Positions 11,871-25,500 are shown, counted from the stretch's first letter. The stretch is 64,000 bases of DNA from Agrostemma githago (GCA_958450325.1 OY288257.1:7459873-7523872), one strand, 5' to 3'. Made by a program: numbers and translations. The notes: generated by a model from the sequence alone, not told the origin.

Positions 11871-12761
11871 ATGGGGGATTTGGATTGCGGGAATTGTGAT
11901 TTAAATTTCGATGATTGTAATTGTGATTGCGACTGCGACTGCAACTGCAACGACTGTGGCTGCTGCGACTGCTCTTCTTGTTTCGATAATTGCTGCACGG
12001 TATGTATCTCCTTCATGCTCTCTCTACATACTTCCTCAACTTGTATTCTCATCTTCCTTTCAAAATCCCCTCAAACATACTTTGCTTCTTGCTTGTGACT
12101 TAGTTAGCTTTTGTAAGACCGACCGTGTTTGGTTTGGGTCGAGTTGGGTCAAGCTTCTCAGCTCTCCTCCGTCTGTACACTTATTAGCTGCTACTCATGT
12201 AATTTGAGGACCAGATTTCAAAGTGTATGTGTTTCATCTGTTGCGTTGCAGGGAGAAACCGATGTTATCCTGTGCTGTTTCCCACCTCTCACTGGTGGCA
12301 CCCATAATCCCCGACACACCTCAACTACTCCTGCCCACTGTTTCGACTGTTGTCGCGGTGAAAGAATGCCAACATCATCCAAGAGCTCCAACAAATCAAA
12401 ACGCAAGGGTTTTTGCCGGCGTCTGAGATCATGTTTCAGAAGCGAGCCATCTCCACCATCTTCTCCCTCTCGAGATCAACCTAAAACAGAAAGTGCTCTT
12501 CCTACGGGGTATAGGCCAGACGGTAGATATCCAATCAAAGACGGTTTTGGTAATGTAGGCCCTAATCATAAGCAAGAAGATGGTAGATACCCGATGAGTG
12601 AAGGCCAATTTGAGGCAGGCCCGCCAGGTTACAAGGGACGACACTGGGATCAAGGTAGTTGGGAAGAGCGCGATATGGGTTCTCGAGATCACGCAATGGA
12701 ATGGAGATGGTCAAAGCCTGTGAGGCATGGAGGAGAAAACAAGTATGGTGGCCATTTGTAG
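11871..12761 (+). CDS. Small cysteine-rich protein, unknown function
   Basis: Two-exon model: 11871-11999 and 12252-12761 (GT at 12000, AG at 12250-12251), 212 residues. Exon 1 is extraordinary: 15 Cys in 43 residues, many alternating with Asp/Asn (NCDCDCDCNCNDCGCCDC), encoded by a near-hexanucleotide tgcgac/tgcaac repeat. Exon 2 adds CC and HCFDCC clusters, a basic stretch (KSKRKGFCRRLRSCFR), and two DGRYP repeats in a Gly/Pro/charged tail ending KYGGHL. No signal peptide or membrane span is evident. The Cys/Asp pattern would suit metal binding, which is inference. I do not recognise the family. The splice joins in phase 0 and the tail reads open to TAG, supporting the model; exon 1 could instead be partly repeat-derived. 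Confidence 0.6.
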
Positions 12762-13238
12762 AACCTTACATTTGCCCATCTCGCTCGCTTTATTATGTCA
12801 TTGCACCATTTATTTTAGCAGATTGTAAATTGTTGGCACTTTCCTATTACATCGTCCATCTATTAATTGTGCAGTATGGGATCATTCAGACCGTGTTCAT
12901 CAGAGCTCTCAATCCCAAACTTTACTATCGTTTTCCATCAATTTACTGTCATGTTGTTTAGGGCTTAATAATGTTCAATTCAGTTTGATTCAAGAGCTGT
13001 TAAGTTCAGTTCTTGATGAAGGACAAAGTGACAGAAACTTGAAAGTAAAAACAATTCACTAGTTGGAAAAAAAAAAAAACAAAGTATCTTTCATAAGCAA
13101 TGGGAAGAAATCTTGAATACAAAAAAGGATGCTCAAAATATCGAAATAGCTAATGAAAATGCAAACAGAAAAAAGATGTATCGAAAACTAATTGAAAGAA
13201 CGGTGGTATGCCAACAAAAGTAAAGACTCTAACTGCAC
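12762..13238. other. Convergent intergenic spacer
   Basis: Probable 3' untranslated regions of the cysteine-rich gene (+) and the ECT gene (-). No coding sequence seen. Confidence 0.6.
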
Positions 13239-15858
13239 CTACAATGCTGCTACTTTTGGATCGGCGCTGTTGAGAGACAGGTTGTTAGTAAGGTTGACAA
13301 GAGCTGATACTGAGCTCGCCTGAGACTTGCTCACTTCCTCTTCGTTTCTTTCCGCATCCACCTGCTTCGCCAAAATTAATCAATTAAATTAATATAAGCT
13401 AGATCACAAAAAACAATCGAAGATTTGATTGAGCGGGATAAAAGGCAGACTTACAGGAAGGTCTTTGTTTGCAAATACATCAGGCTGATGATGAGCACCA
13501 GATTTGGTGCTTCTTCTCATCCGAAGTGCCTTCTCTCGATTTTCATAAAAGTCAAAATCATCGAGAAGAGATGTCTTGGGTGAATAGCTCTTGAAAATCT
13601 TGAGGATTTCTGATGCTTGCTTTAGCCCAACCTGCATTAGCATAACCCATATGAACAGAAGATTAGGGCATTTATACTAGGAATGGACAAAACGAACAAT
13701 TAGAGAGCAGAGAGAGGAATGTTTTAGTCACCTCCTGAGTATCGCGAGTGTAAGTCACAGGCCTGTTCTCGTTATTTTCGAGAAGGATGTGCCTGAGCTG
13801 AGTATTAGGAATGTCTTTCACAATATGCCATTTCACTGGGAAATAACCACTCCATTTGTCGAGCTGCCAGAAATCCTTGGACTTGTTGAAATCTACCTTG
13901 CCCACCATCTCCGCCACTCCGACAAACTGACCACTTCCATTAACCTTGATTTGAAACCAGAAACTTCGTCAGTTGTAAGAAGGAAACATAAATGAACACA
14001 GGTAAGTTTGAAATATGATAATCTTTTCTCACTTCACGTGTACGTATATCTACCCTTGCGACCCTTACACACCCAAAAAACAAAAACTAATTCCAAGTAT
14101 GAGCATTCAAATCAACGTAAATATATAGTAGAATGTATGATTATCACCTACCGAGAAGAAAAGGAAAATTGGGCATTTCTTGCCCGTTTCCTTGGCTTTC
14201 AATTCAGCATCATGGTATGCAGCATCTAGCTTCTTGTTCCCATTTGCAGTACTTGACCATACATCATACTTAATGGACTTGTGAACATCATCTTCACTAT
14301 ATGATTTGATGACATAGCATTTTGCAGACTCATAGTCGATCTGAAACTCGGGCAGGTTATATTTTTCTTTTTGAACAGCCACAACAGTGGTTTCCTTTTC
14401 AGAAGAGTTGGAAAGGCTTCGGTTGTGGCCTCTAGGTCCACAAGTAAGTTCAGATGACATTTCAAAGTCATTTCTTCTGTTCGTTCTCGGCTTATCACTA
14501 CCATTCCATGTCCTCACATTTGGCCTGTAGCCCATGGTACCTTGATTTCCGTACAGACTGTTTCTCTGGTAAGATAATGGCTGGAAGTTTCCAGCCGGAT
14601 GGTACGCATTTGCATATCCATATGTCGGATAGTATGACTCTGCCTGCGTAAATGTAAAAAGAAGTGGAAAAAAAGTAATTTAGTCTCTAGAAAAAATGTA
14701 CAACTTTTCTACAGTATCTTCAAAAGCCAAACAATTCAGAGGAAGAATCCAGCATGAGTAAAAGGGCATTGACTGACCAATAGGTAATGTTATTGGATAT
14801 GTACCTTGTTAACCTTGGGCTGGGAATAAGTCGGGGGAGCAACTAATGGGCGTGATTTTGAATTTGAAGAAACAGCTGGCGTATTATTTACTGAACCATA
14901 TGCCTTCGATTGCTTAATGCCATTTGGTCTGTTTGTATGAGTAGCAGCACTTGATCGGACACCCCCATTGATAGTATTTGATCCATTCGAAGAATTTCCG
15001 GGAGAGTTATAATCCCATGCATAACAAGGAACAGCTTCTGTCCCGTAAGTGACAGGGGTTTGAACATATCCCGACGACGAATAATACGGCTGACTAACTG
15101 AACCATCAGCACCAACATAGGCCCCAGCAGCATAAGGATTATACCCTGGAATGTAATAAGCTACTGAACTGTGATCTGCTTGTGCTCCCTGCACCATAAG
15201 AGATAGCTATATTAGACAATACACTAAGTATTACGCCGTAGAGTAAATCTGCAACTTTGTGAAAGCGAAAAAAAATACACGGGATTAAAAAAAGGGTAGA
15301 ATATATAATAAGTTCGGTCAAATGGGAAGTGAGAAAAGACAATAAAATTGGAAGGTGCAGTCAATTTGGCATACCATAGACTGATGATCTCTCCCGTCAT
15401 TGGACTGGCCAAATGAAGCATTGTAACCTATGAATAAGGGGTAAGAACTGTCAAGAAAAATATGCTAGATGAAACTATTCAGACTAAAAGAAAAGGAAGT
15501 GCAGTAAGAGAGTGAAGGGACATCAAACCTGGGTAATAATAATTGTAATAGTTTGCATGTGGATTGTAAACATCTTGCGCTGGAATCGACTCTTGACCTA
15601 TCATCTCCCCTTTGATGCCAGGAGTAGCGCATTGAGCGGATGATGTTGTGTCCAAATGAGTCCCATTCTGAGGAGCAGCCTATAAAATAAATTCAGATAA
15701 TGTTATAGAAGCCGTGCAAAAATGATTTATAAACTATTACGAGATTAGCTAGTACAAGAGATTGGTAGATCTATTGTAGAACTTCAGAGAGGGACTCAGA
15801 TATACCATAGCCAGTTGTGCCGGATTGGGAAGGAGCAAACTGGAATTGATCCCTTTCA
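13239..15858 (-). CDS. YTH-domain m6A RNA reader (ECT family)
   Basis: Eight exons on the minus strand: 15858-15806, 15679-15529, 15427-15375, 15188-14805, 14643-14152, 13944-13732, 13631-13455, 13361-13239. All joins are phase-consistent. The N-terminal half is low-complexity, rich in Tyr, Pro, Gly, Asn and Ser, typical of the disordered arm of cytoplasmic ECT proteins. The YTH domain follows: AKCYVIKSYSEDDVHKSIKY, DVWSST, CPIFLFFSVNGSGQFVGVAE, FWQLDKWSGYFPVKWHIVKD, NTQLRHILLENNENRPVTYT. The three Trp expected for the methyl-A cage are present (in DVWSS, DFWQLD and DKWSG). It should bind N6-methyladenosine in mRNA and affect stability or translation. The start is uncertain: ATG at 15808-15806 gives about 531 residues, but the frame stays open across a 2-kb intron into the leader exon ending at 17887. 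Which ECT paralogue it is cannot be told. Confidence 0.9.
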
Positions 15859-16861
15859 CTGAAATTAAGTCAAGAAATAATTGCCATTCATAAAAAATAA
15901 CAGCAAAAATATTAGTCAAGAGAGATCATACATGGGCAATTAATTTGAATATCATGCAACATCATGTTTGAGAAATGATATACTCCGTAACAAACGTACA
16001 TCAACAAGACACCTTTGAATAGAAGCACATTAAAAAGATTCACTTGAGCAAATTAAAAAAGGTAATTCCCGTCCACACCAACAGGTCGACCATTAATTAA
16101 GAATGCAATAGGCATTAGAAAACCCAAATAAATAAAATATGAAAGTTGCCCAGTCAAATTTTCCAAATAGAATCTTGATCAACAGGCCTGTCAAAAACCA
16201 TATGCTTTCTCTCCAACTAACACCAAACACACATAGTTCGGAATTTTCTCTCCAACCAGATCTTATATGAATAAAATCTTACTGATTTGTGATTCACTCT
16301 TATAGTATTAACGAAAAGATAGAATTGTTGTCAATGATTCATGATTCATAGGTTTGACAAGTGAAAGTAACCAACATAAAAATTTTGAGACTAGGTGAGA
16401 AGAGAAGGTTGGAAGTTTGGAACGAGAGTCCATAGCTATGCTCATTAATTTCTTCAATTATCAAATCATAACACTACAAAAGACATCAATTGTTAATAGA
16501 GCCAAAGATTCAATATTTTCCAACTCTAGATTACAATGACATGTAAACTCACTCACTAAATTAGCTAGGATTTTTTATTGCAACAATTGCCATCACAAGT
16601 TATTCAATAAAGAAACCGTCTTTATGTACGGAAAGGCCAATTGGAAATAAGGTGATGATGCTAATCATAGATCAAGCCAAAAATTAGCTCCAACTATTCT
16701 CATATAAGGTCACCCATTGATCCTTTGCTCATCAAAGGACCTACCCTTCTGTCCGACACATGTCCAAGTTTGATTGGTTTCAACAAAAAATGGGTATAAA
16801 AAGTGGTGACCTAGATGGCGACCTCAATGTCTAAATGGGTGGAGGTCATGAAAGTAGATCA

Positions 16862-16899
<38 letters not shown>

Positions 16900-17886
16900 G
16901 TGTCGGTGACCTTTGAATGGAGCCGGTCTAAGTCTCTCCCTTACACACCATTTGCGAGGGACCTCGGGGGTACTAGAGTAACACAGATGTCTCACGGTGA
17001 TTATATTGTGAGAGATGTGAGACCGTTTCACCGCAGATCTAAACCAAAAGAGAAAAGGGTAACAAAGAGAATAAACAAATGGTACACGAAAAAATATCTC
17101 AAGGCAGGGCACGAAAAATATTGAAAACAAATAAATTGACCTAACAGCAAATGAGTGGAAAGGCAGTACTAGAGAGATTGATTCTACATCACTAACCAAA
17201 GGAAATAAAATTATAAAAAAGATTCTTACTTTGACAATGATAGGAGATCTTATAATTACCAAAAATTAAAATAATTAAATTGTTGATATAAAAATAAGAA
17301 GATGACAAGATCAAATATCCCAAGCCAAGCAAAATACAAAGTCCTTAACCACCAAGGAATTTGAACCAATTGAATATGACACCCCAATTAATCACCATCA
17401 CACATCACTACCTCCAGATTAAAGTATGCAACCCAATTATTCATTAATTCAATTTAAATTGATTACATCACTAAGAACAATCAATCGTGTCGTATTAAAA
17501 ATAACATACTTGGTCACCAAGAATATTAAATTGTATATCCGTCGCACGGGTCAAATATCAAATATGGGATCGATTTGTTTTTATCTAACGGGTGGGTAAA
17601 TAAATAATTGAGCCGTAAGTAAATTAAATTTGTGGTGGATATGGGCGTCACGAAACTCTGAAGAAAAACAAAATCATGGGGGGGGTTTTGATTAACAACA
17701 AAAACCAAATCAACAAAATTTGGGGAAGAAAATTGAGAAGATGGAATCAAGGAAGTGCATGGAAGCAATATTATTGAAATAAAACCCAATTGAATCAGCG
17801 TATATATAACTGTAAAAAAAAAAAGAGCAAAAAGCCCAATAAAAATAGAGTAAAAGTAACAGTAGTAAAAGTTGATTAAAAAATAC

Positions 17887-18130
17887 CTGATTGATTGAAA
17901 GAATGGGTAATGAGTAAAGGGGGGTTGGTTAGTTCCAGGAGAATGGGAGGGAGATGAGATGGGTATGGTGTGTATGAATGATGTTGGGAGGAGAAGAGGG
18001 AAAGAAAAGAGGGAGAAGAGAAGAGGTTTGGTTATATATATGAAGGAGAAGGAGAAGGAGAAGGAGGAAGTTGTTTTGACTAATGAAGTGGGGGATGGAT
18101 GGGAGAGTTGCAAAACCCTTCTTTGAGGTT
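17887..18130 (-). other. Probable leader exon and promoter-proximal region of the ECT gene
   Basis: The minus-strand read ends ...tttcaatcag|gtatttttta at 17887, a good donor that joins in frame to the acceptor at 15859. Upstream is a pyrimidine-rich leader (ctcttctcctt-type) typical of plant 5' UTRs, with a tatata motif near 18030-18040. The frame upstream is open (Ser/Pro/Phe-rich, back to 18185) but looks like UTR. The ~2-kb intron (15859-17886) holds a (ta)n run at 16866-16893 and no exon I can support. Confidence 0.5.
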
Positions 18131-18192
18131 GAAGATGGATCTGAGGGTGGAGATTGATTTGTGTACGTGTGTTGTTTGGTATCACCCGTTGG

Positions 18193-18248
18193 ATGACTGA
18201 TGACTAATGACTAATGACTAATGACTAATGACTAATGACTAATGACTT
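18193..18248. repeat. (ACTAATG)n 7-bp tandem repeat
   Basis: Seven or so consecutive copies of actaatg just upstream of the ECT leader, the first two slightly degenerate (gatgactgatgact). Confidence 0.92.
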
Positions 18249-19543
18249 GGTGTGGACAGGACACTCTTCCTTCAAATCTCCAGATCTACCCTCACCCTCC
18301 CCTCCCCTCCCTTCTTTATTGTCTTTTTTTATTTATTTCACAGATTTCAGATTTGGGTCTTATTTATCACTATTTATCACCCGAATCCGAATCCAAATCC
18401 AAGTCTGACTCCAAATCATATTTTGATTTTTTTGTTCAATGAAGAGGATACCTAGTCGCATTACCATTACAGGGTATCGAACCTCATAGTACTTTTGTCT
18501 TAATCACTGGAACAAAACATTTACGGTAATTGATCTTTTGATGAGAAAATAAAGGAAAAGATAAATAAATTATAGAAAAAATAACTCTCGTGCAAAGGTT
18601 TAATACTCGTATTATTATTTCAATAGTAAATTAACAATTACTTCCTTTCCTCGTAAAATGGATGTAGTATAGAAATTAAATTATGCTTACACGATATTCT
18701 CTTTTGATTTTTTTTCTTTTACTATATTACCAAAAAAATGGACATTGGTGGAGCAAACAATGACACTCATCAACTACTCACTCCACTTCTCTCAATGACT
18801 GCATCTGCTTAATTTCCCCACCATTAACTACCTCCAACCCCATGCTTACTCCAACGCCTACCTTCACCTCCGAGTATAACTACAACTCAACTCCGATAAC
18901 ATGTTCATCAAAACTAGAGGTTTTAAGGTCTGACTAGTTTAGTAAACACGGTGTGTTGTTTAGTCGTGTACTCGTGTGAGCATTTCAATCTGAAAAACTT
19001 GCATAAATTAATTAAATTCACGAAAAAACAGTACACTTATTAATGGAGTACTTAACTCCCTACAAGTGATCGTTTCTACTCAATGATTAACGAAGAACAA
19101 CTCGGAATTCTTCCCATGATTTCCCACCATATAAGTCTATATTCCGGAGTAGATAGTAATGTTTCTACATGTGAAGTTGTTTTGCGGTGAGTTAGACGCT
19201 CATGCCAACCAATGGTCCACAAGGTCGGTCGTGGCAAACCCGCTCAGTTGGCCAAGTCTAAGAAAGGATGCTTAGAAAAGACAAGTGTGACAGAAGAAGA
19301 GAGTTTGTGTCGAGTGAGCCATAAGAAAATTGAGGTGAAACAATCATGCATTCCCATGTACTGTAAACTGTATATCTCTAAAATGAACACTAGCAGTAGC
19401 AATTGGTATATCTTCCCAGAAAAATTACATCACGGGTTCGCGTGGGGCCGAATATGTTAACATTCTCCAGTAATTTCAAATCATCAAGGCTTGTTACATA
19501 ATAATTTGGAAATCATCAACACGGAACTAAGCAAACAAGGAAT
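18249..19543. other. Intergenic, no gene seen
   Basis: Between divergently placed promoter (ECT) and the 3' end of the bromodomain gene. A short hexamer run (aatccg/aatccaa) occurs near 18381-18418. The 82-codon frame at 19212 shows no recognisable domain. Confidence 0.5.
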
Positions 19544-22500
19544 TTACTTGAGAGATGAGACAGATTTACAAGAGGGAGTAAGGAATGAAGCCACGGCTTC
19601 ATAGATGCCAGTTTTCCGATGACTGGATCTTTGGCATCGTAACAGTGAGTTGGCTCCGTTCCACACGCTCTGTGAATTGTTAGGAAATAGGGTCCCACAT
19701 AATCCTGAGAGCATAGGGTTTTCAAGATCACGGAATGTCTCTATTAGCCGTAACCTTTGACGCTTCTTCTCCAACTCCTGTATCTGCAATGGTACCTTTT
19801 TGTTAGATAGAGTAACTAATACTCCGATAAATGTTGCTCCAATTTCATGACATACAGCATCATCTAATGACTCGTTTGGTTCCCACGGAAATAAAATTAT
19901 GTGAATTGGAGTTCCATGGGGACTTCTACTTCCCCTGTATTGGGCAACTAAACAAGACACAATTTCAGAAACTTCCGATTCACATGAATTTGGAAGGCAA
20001 ACCAAAAACACCCCTAAGACTGCTGAGATTGAAATTTGAGTGCATATTGCTCCATGCGCTTTACTTTTATGAGAATTGTACAAACTGTTAACCATTTATT
20101 TGTGGTAATTGTTACGAGTATTAATCAAGAGAGAAACATGATAGATGATTTGTTGAGAAAAAAAACTCAATACCTCGTGTCTCTGTTGCAAATATGCAGA
20201 AGTTGGTTCTTCTAGATGAACTGACGGCTGTTTCTGAGAATCAATCATCATTCGGCTACCTATATCATCCTGAAGGTTTGCCTCATCGTGAGAGTATAAA
20301 TCAACATCACCTCTATCATTTTGCAAAGGCTTCTCTGAGAAGTCTCCAGATCTATCAGATTTATCATGGAACTCGATTCTCCCATTCCCCCCCTTATGCT
20401 GATTAAACTGAGATGCAGAGCCCTCCAGCCTCGTCTCTCCATCTTCCATTTCAGTATCTCCATCTCCATCGGGGGAGGTCCCCATATAAGATGAAGTTTC
20501 CTCACAAGGACTCTCTGCGTGTAAATTTCCCTTACAGAAGCAACACCAAAAGCAATAAGACAAGGGGCATACTGGCAATAGCATGATAAGCAGTATATGG
20601 AAAAGAATAATCTTCTGAAGCAATTACAATTACATGATCTGTCATATATTTTGCTTGCAAAAATCTTGTGTATTTTTATACAGCGAATTGTAATGTTACC
20701 ATCTGGACATTTAATCTTTTAACGGTGTTCCATTTTTTTCTAGAAGATAAGAATCCTAATTTACACTGTATATATATATCCAGCTGGGCTTCATCAAGTA
20801 ATTCGGGTAAAATATTACTATGCTGTATCGACCTATGCATTTCTGTTTCCACAGCATGAAGGGTGAGGTGAGCTGAAACAAGATTCTGGATAATGGTATT
20901 GACTTTTTATTTGAGTTCCCGACTTTTTGTTTATCCTTCAAACCTTTTCCCTTCATTTGAATATCTTTTTTTTTTCAGGTTTTTTGATGTTGTCTTTCTT
21001 TTCCTTCATATTAAGTCTCACTGAAAAGATTACAAATTCTAAAAATTTTGAAATTTGTTGCTCTTTCCTCACTTTTTTCTTTGCCAAAGCTTTGTTGTTG
21101 TTGCTTATGCAAAGAAAATAAACTCACACCATGAAATCCTACATCTCCACATATTAAGGTGGTAGATTCAAGGTAATATGTACCTCTTGCTTGAACACTC
21201 TAGTTATATTAGTCAAAGAAACCCTAAAGTCACAGAAAGGAGCTAAAATTCCAGCTCTTTTTTTGTGCCATCTCCTACAACAAGACCAAAATTGCTGTTT
21301 GTACCCCAGCAACGTGGACTTCATCGACAATTAGGAAACATATGCATATGAATACAGTATAATATGTACCTCTTGCTTGAATTCTTTGGTCATATTAAGC
21401 TGAGAAACCCTAAATTGAGGTGAAGGAGATAAAATTCCAGCTTCTTGTGCTTCACGTGCCTCACGCTCTCTGCGACGGCGCCTCATGATACATATAGCAC
21501 ACATACAGTCATCTTTGTGACGTTTAAACCTGCAATATCCAGTTTGTTAAGAATTATCAGGATGCCCTCTAAATAAGATTGCAGCTGAAAGAAATATCCA
21601 AATTAATACTCCGTATAAATTCCAACTTACAAAGCAAGAACTCAAGACAACATTTTATAGTTTCATTGTATAGGGGGCGATTATACAATTCTACACTGGA
21701 AGATATTTAGTGAGATCTTAAATGCCTTGATATAGGCAACTTTTACTACCATGTAACTGAACTACTCACACAAGAATACTGAGTAAAGTTATACAGCCTT
21801 CATCCCGTATGTACATATGTCCTCATTTGACTTTGTGCAAATATCAGCTTTCATCAAGATCTTCTTACTCCGTACAATATACTCCTCTACTATTTTACAA
21901 CGTTCTCATTTGACCTTTTATAGCAAGAGCTTCAAATCGTGAACGTAATATCTCCAAAATACAAGACTAATAAAATGCTATTTGAACAAATCAGCTGTGA
22001 CAAATTTTACATCATATATCCACACAGAATATATCTGGTAGAAACTTACATCTATTGATCACCAAAGTCAAATGGTACATGGAGACGAATGATCAGAAAT
22101 TTCTTTTGAAAAGGACACGTAAACTTAGAAAAAAGAAAAACATACCCTTTGCCTTTCTTAAACTTCTTGCCATGACCTGAAGTTGCTGGCTCATCCACAG
22201 CAATGCCTTCGCTCTCTAAACAAGCAAGTATAAACACCAATGTCACTCAGTAAACAAGATGCAATCAAGAAAGTAGACAAAATACATTATTAATAAGCAC
22301 ACAGACAGCCTTCTCCAGCATCAAATTTGATGACACTGGATAGAAGAAAAACCACTTTCTAGAAGTTTTTAGAAGTAAAAATATGACGGTCCAAACTCCA
22401 AAGTACTGACAGATCCAGATATGTTTAAAAGGGCTTCATCACGGTAAACACTCCTTGCATAGGTAAGGGGTTGATGTAGTTATACAGGTCTCATGTATGG

Positions 22501-25500
22501 CCTACATATATCTCAGTAATAAACAACAATAAGAGAAGAGCAACATGTTTATACCACTCATCTTCTTTGTCTGCTGATCAGTGTAGAGCCCAGCTGCCAT
22601 CCAATATTTCAAGAAATTCTTTTTGACCCGCTTCATAAGGTCAACAACATAGTCACCCTTGTTGTTATATTTAAAGCAGTTATCCCATATGTATTGTGCA
22701 TCTTTGTACACATCCTCGGAATCCATGTATTTTGCTCTCCTTTCAAGATTGTTGCGGATGGTACCAAAATCCATCGGTGTATCAATGACATCAAAATAAT
22801 CCTGCTCGAAGTTGTAACACAAATGAACAGGATAATTAGTTTATAGCACCAACAACACAGCAAAAAAAAAAGTTTCCGAATTCCCTATTCGGTACTAATA
22901 TTCTACACAGCATAAATAAAAAGGTTTACCACTTCCCTCAGTTGTTCAATAAATAAAGCCTATACAATCGGTAAAGAACAGCAGATTTGAAGATACTAAG
23001 GCCCTGTTCTTTTGGACTTATATTGAGTCAGTTTCACTTCAGTTCAGTTCAATTCAGCTTTAGGAGGCATATTTTGTCTCTATATTTCAGTCAGTTCCAG
23101 TTAAATTAAGTTTACTTACGTTAAGTTCAGTCAATTTCAGTCCAAAAGAACAGAGCCTAAATCTCTAGAGCCATACTACTTCTCTAACAATTTAATTTAA
23201 TCAATTGTTTATAAGGCAATCCATCAACATGACCTGCGGAGAACATTTTTTTTTTGGCATAACTCTAAAAGGCAACCAAACAAGGAAGGTACTTAAGGCT
23301 CCCAAGTTTATGCACAATGCATAGTTGTTCAAACCCCAAAGATATTCACCATAAATATGTATAGAGAGCATGTCATAGAGATTGTGCTGGATATTAATTG
23401 AGCAAGAATGGAGACAGCACTGCACAAACTTACTGGTATTCCTAACTCGATAGGATTCACTGGTACATTAAAAGGTTCTGCTGCATCCATCTTCATCACC
23501 TTCTTAATCACCTATTAACAATTTCAAAAGAAAAAGTTTGTTACACCTAATTAATAAAAAAATAGCCACGAGATACATACACCATTATACAGCAAAGTCA
23601 AAAGGCTCGTCATCTCAAACCTCTAGAGATGCCTCCAACTCTTGCTTATTAAAGAACTTCGGCTTTTGCTCCACTACTTGCACCTCCACCACCTCTTCCT
23701 TGTTACGCGACTTGGGTTTTTCTTCTGCCACTTTCACCTCCACCACTTGTTCCTTATTATGTGACTTGGGTTTTTCTTCTGCCACTTGCACTTCCACCAC
23801 CTCTTCCTTGTTACGCGACTTGGGTTTTTCTTCTGCCACTTCCACCTCCACCACATCCTCTTCGATTGCTACAGGTGACACTCTACTACCACCACTATCC
23901 TTGGCATACCCACAAGGTGGGCTCGAACTCGAACTCTTACTCTTCCCACCAACATCCTTGGCATTCCCAGCAGGTAAGATCAAACTCGAGCTTTTACTCT
24001 TCGCACCAACATCATTAGCATTCCCGTCGAGTGGGCTCAAACTTGAACTCTTACTCTTCGCACCAACATCCATGGCCTTCCTATCAGGTGGGCTCAAACT
24101 TGAACTCGAAATTTTCACACCAATATCCTTGGCATTCCTACCTGTTGGGCTAAAACTTGAATCCGAACCCTTTCCACTGGTATCCTTGGCAGTCCCAGTT
24201 TGCGGGCTCAAACTTGAACTCGAACTCTTTCCACTAGAATCCTTGGCATTCCCACTTGGCGGGCTCAAATTTGAACTCGAACTCTTTCCACTAGAATCCT
24301 TGGCATTCCCACTTGGCGGGATCAAATTTGAACTTGAACTCTTTCCACCAACATCCTTAGCATTCCCACCTGACAGGCTCAAACTTGAACTCAAACTCTT
24401 AACACCAACATCCTTGGCATTCCCACCCGGCGGGCTCAAACTTGAACTCGAACTCTTTCCACCAACATCCTTGGCATTCCCGCCTGGCGGGCTCAAACTT
24501 GAATTCAAACTCTTTACACCAACATCCTTGGGATTCCCACCCGGCGGGCTCAAACTTGAACGCGAGCTCTTTCCACCAATATCCTCGGCATTCCCATCTG
24601 GCGGGCTCAAACTAGAACTCTTACTGTTCCCAACAATATTATTGGCATTCCCGCTAGATGAGCTCAAACTGGAACTCTTACTTTTACTCTTCACATCAAT
24701 ATCGTTGGCGGCACTCCCACTAGGTGAGCTCAAACTCGAAGTCTTACTCTTCTTCTTCCCATCAATATCGTTGACATTCCTACCGGGTGAGCTCAAACTC
24801 TTGCTCTTGCTCTTTCCATCAATATCATTGGCACTCCCACCAGGCGAGCTCAAACTCAAAGTTTTACTCTTACTTTTTCCATCAATATCGTTGGCATTCC
24901 CACCAGGTGAGCTGCTCAAACTTGAATTCTTACTTTTACTCTTCACATCAATATCGTTGCCATTCCCACCAAGTGCGCTCAAACTCGAACTCAAACTCTT
25001 CCCACCAATATCCTTGGCATTCCCACTGGGTGGGCTCAAACTCGAACTAAAACTCTTCGACAACACAATCCTAATTCCTGTTCCCCCACCTGACTTCTTG
25101 CTCTCACTCAATCCCGAATTTCCACCCTCCACCTTCTTACCCTCCTCTTTCTTCTCCACCACAACCTTCTGTTTACTTTTATCCACCCCCTCATCATCCC
25201 GAACCTGAGCCTCCACCATCTTAATCTGGGGCTGAGGCTGAGGCTGGGATAGGGATTTTGGCGGCGATGGTGGTTTAGCAGCCGCAGCGGTCTTCAACTT
25301 AACCCTAACCCTCCCATAAACCGCAGTAGGTGGCGGCCTTTGAAATACTCCGCCAGGCCTTATACTCACAAATCTCGGCGCTGGAGCTGGTATCGGTGCT
25401 GGTGCTGGTGCAGGTGGCGGAGGCGGTTCCGACTTCGCCACCGTTACCGGAGCCTCCACGTCAGCCTTTACATCATCACCACCACCATTACTACCACCAA

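Noticed and set aside
17526..18185. 219-codon minus-strand frame (Ser/Phe/Thr-rich)
   Set aside because: Covers the ECT leader and intron start; low complexity, no domain, and it contains a good donor site at 17886.
23538..25208. 556-codon plus-strand frame rich in Leu/Phe/Pro
   Set aside because: It is the antisense of the bromodomain gene's repeat exon. It stays open because the repeat period is a multiple of three; the sense strand has a bromodomain and consistent splicing.
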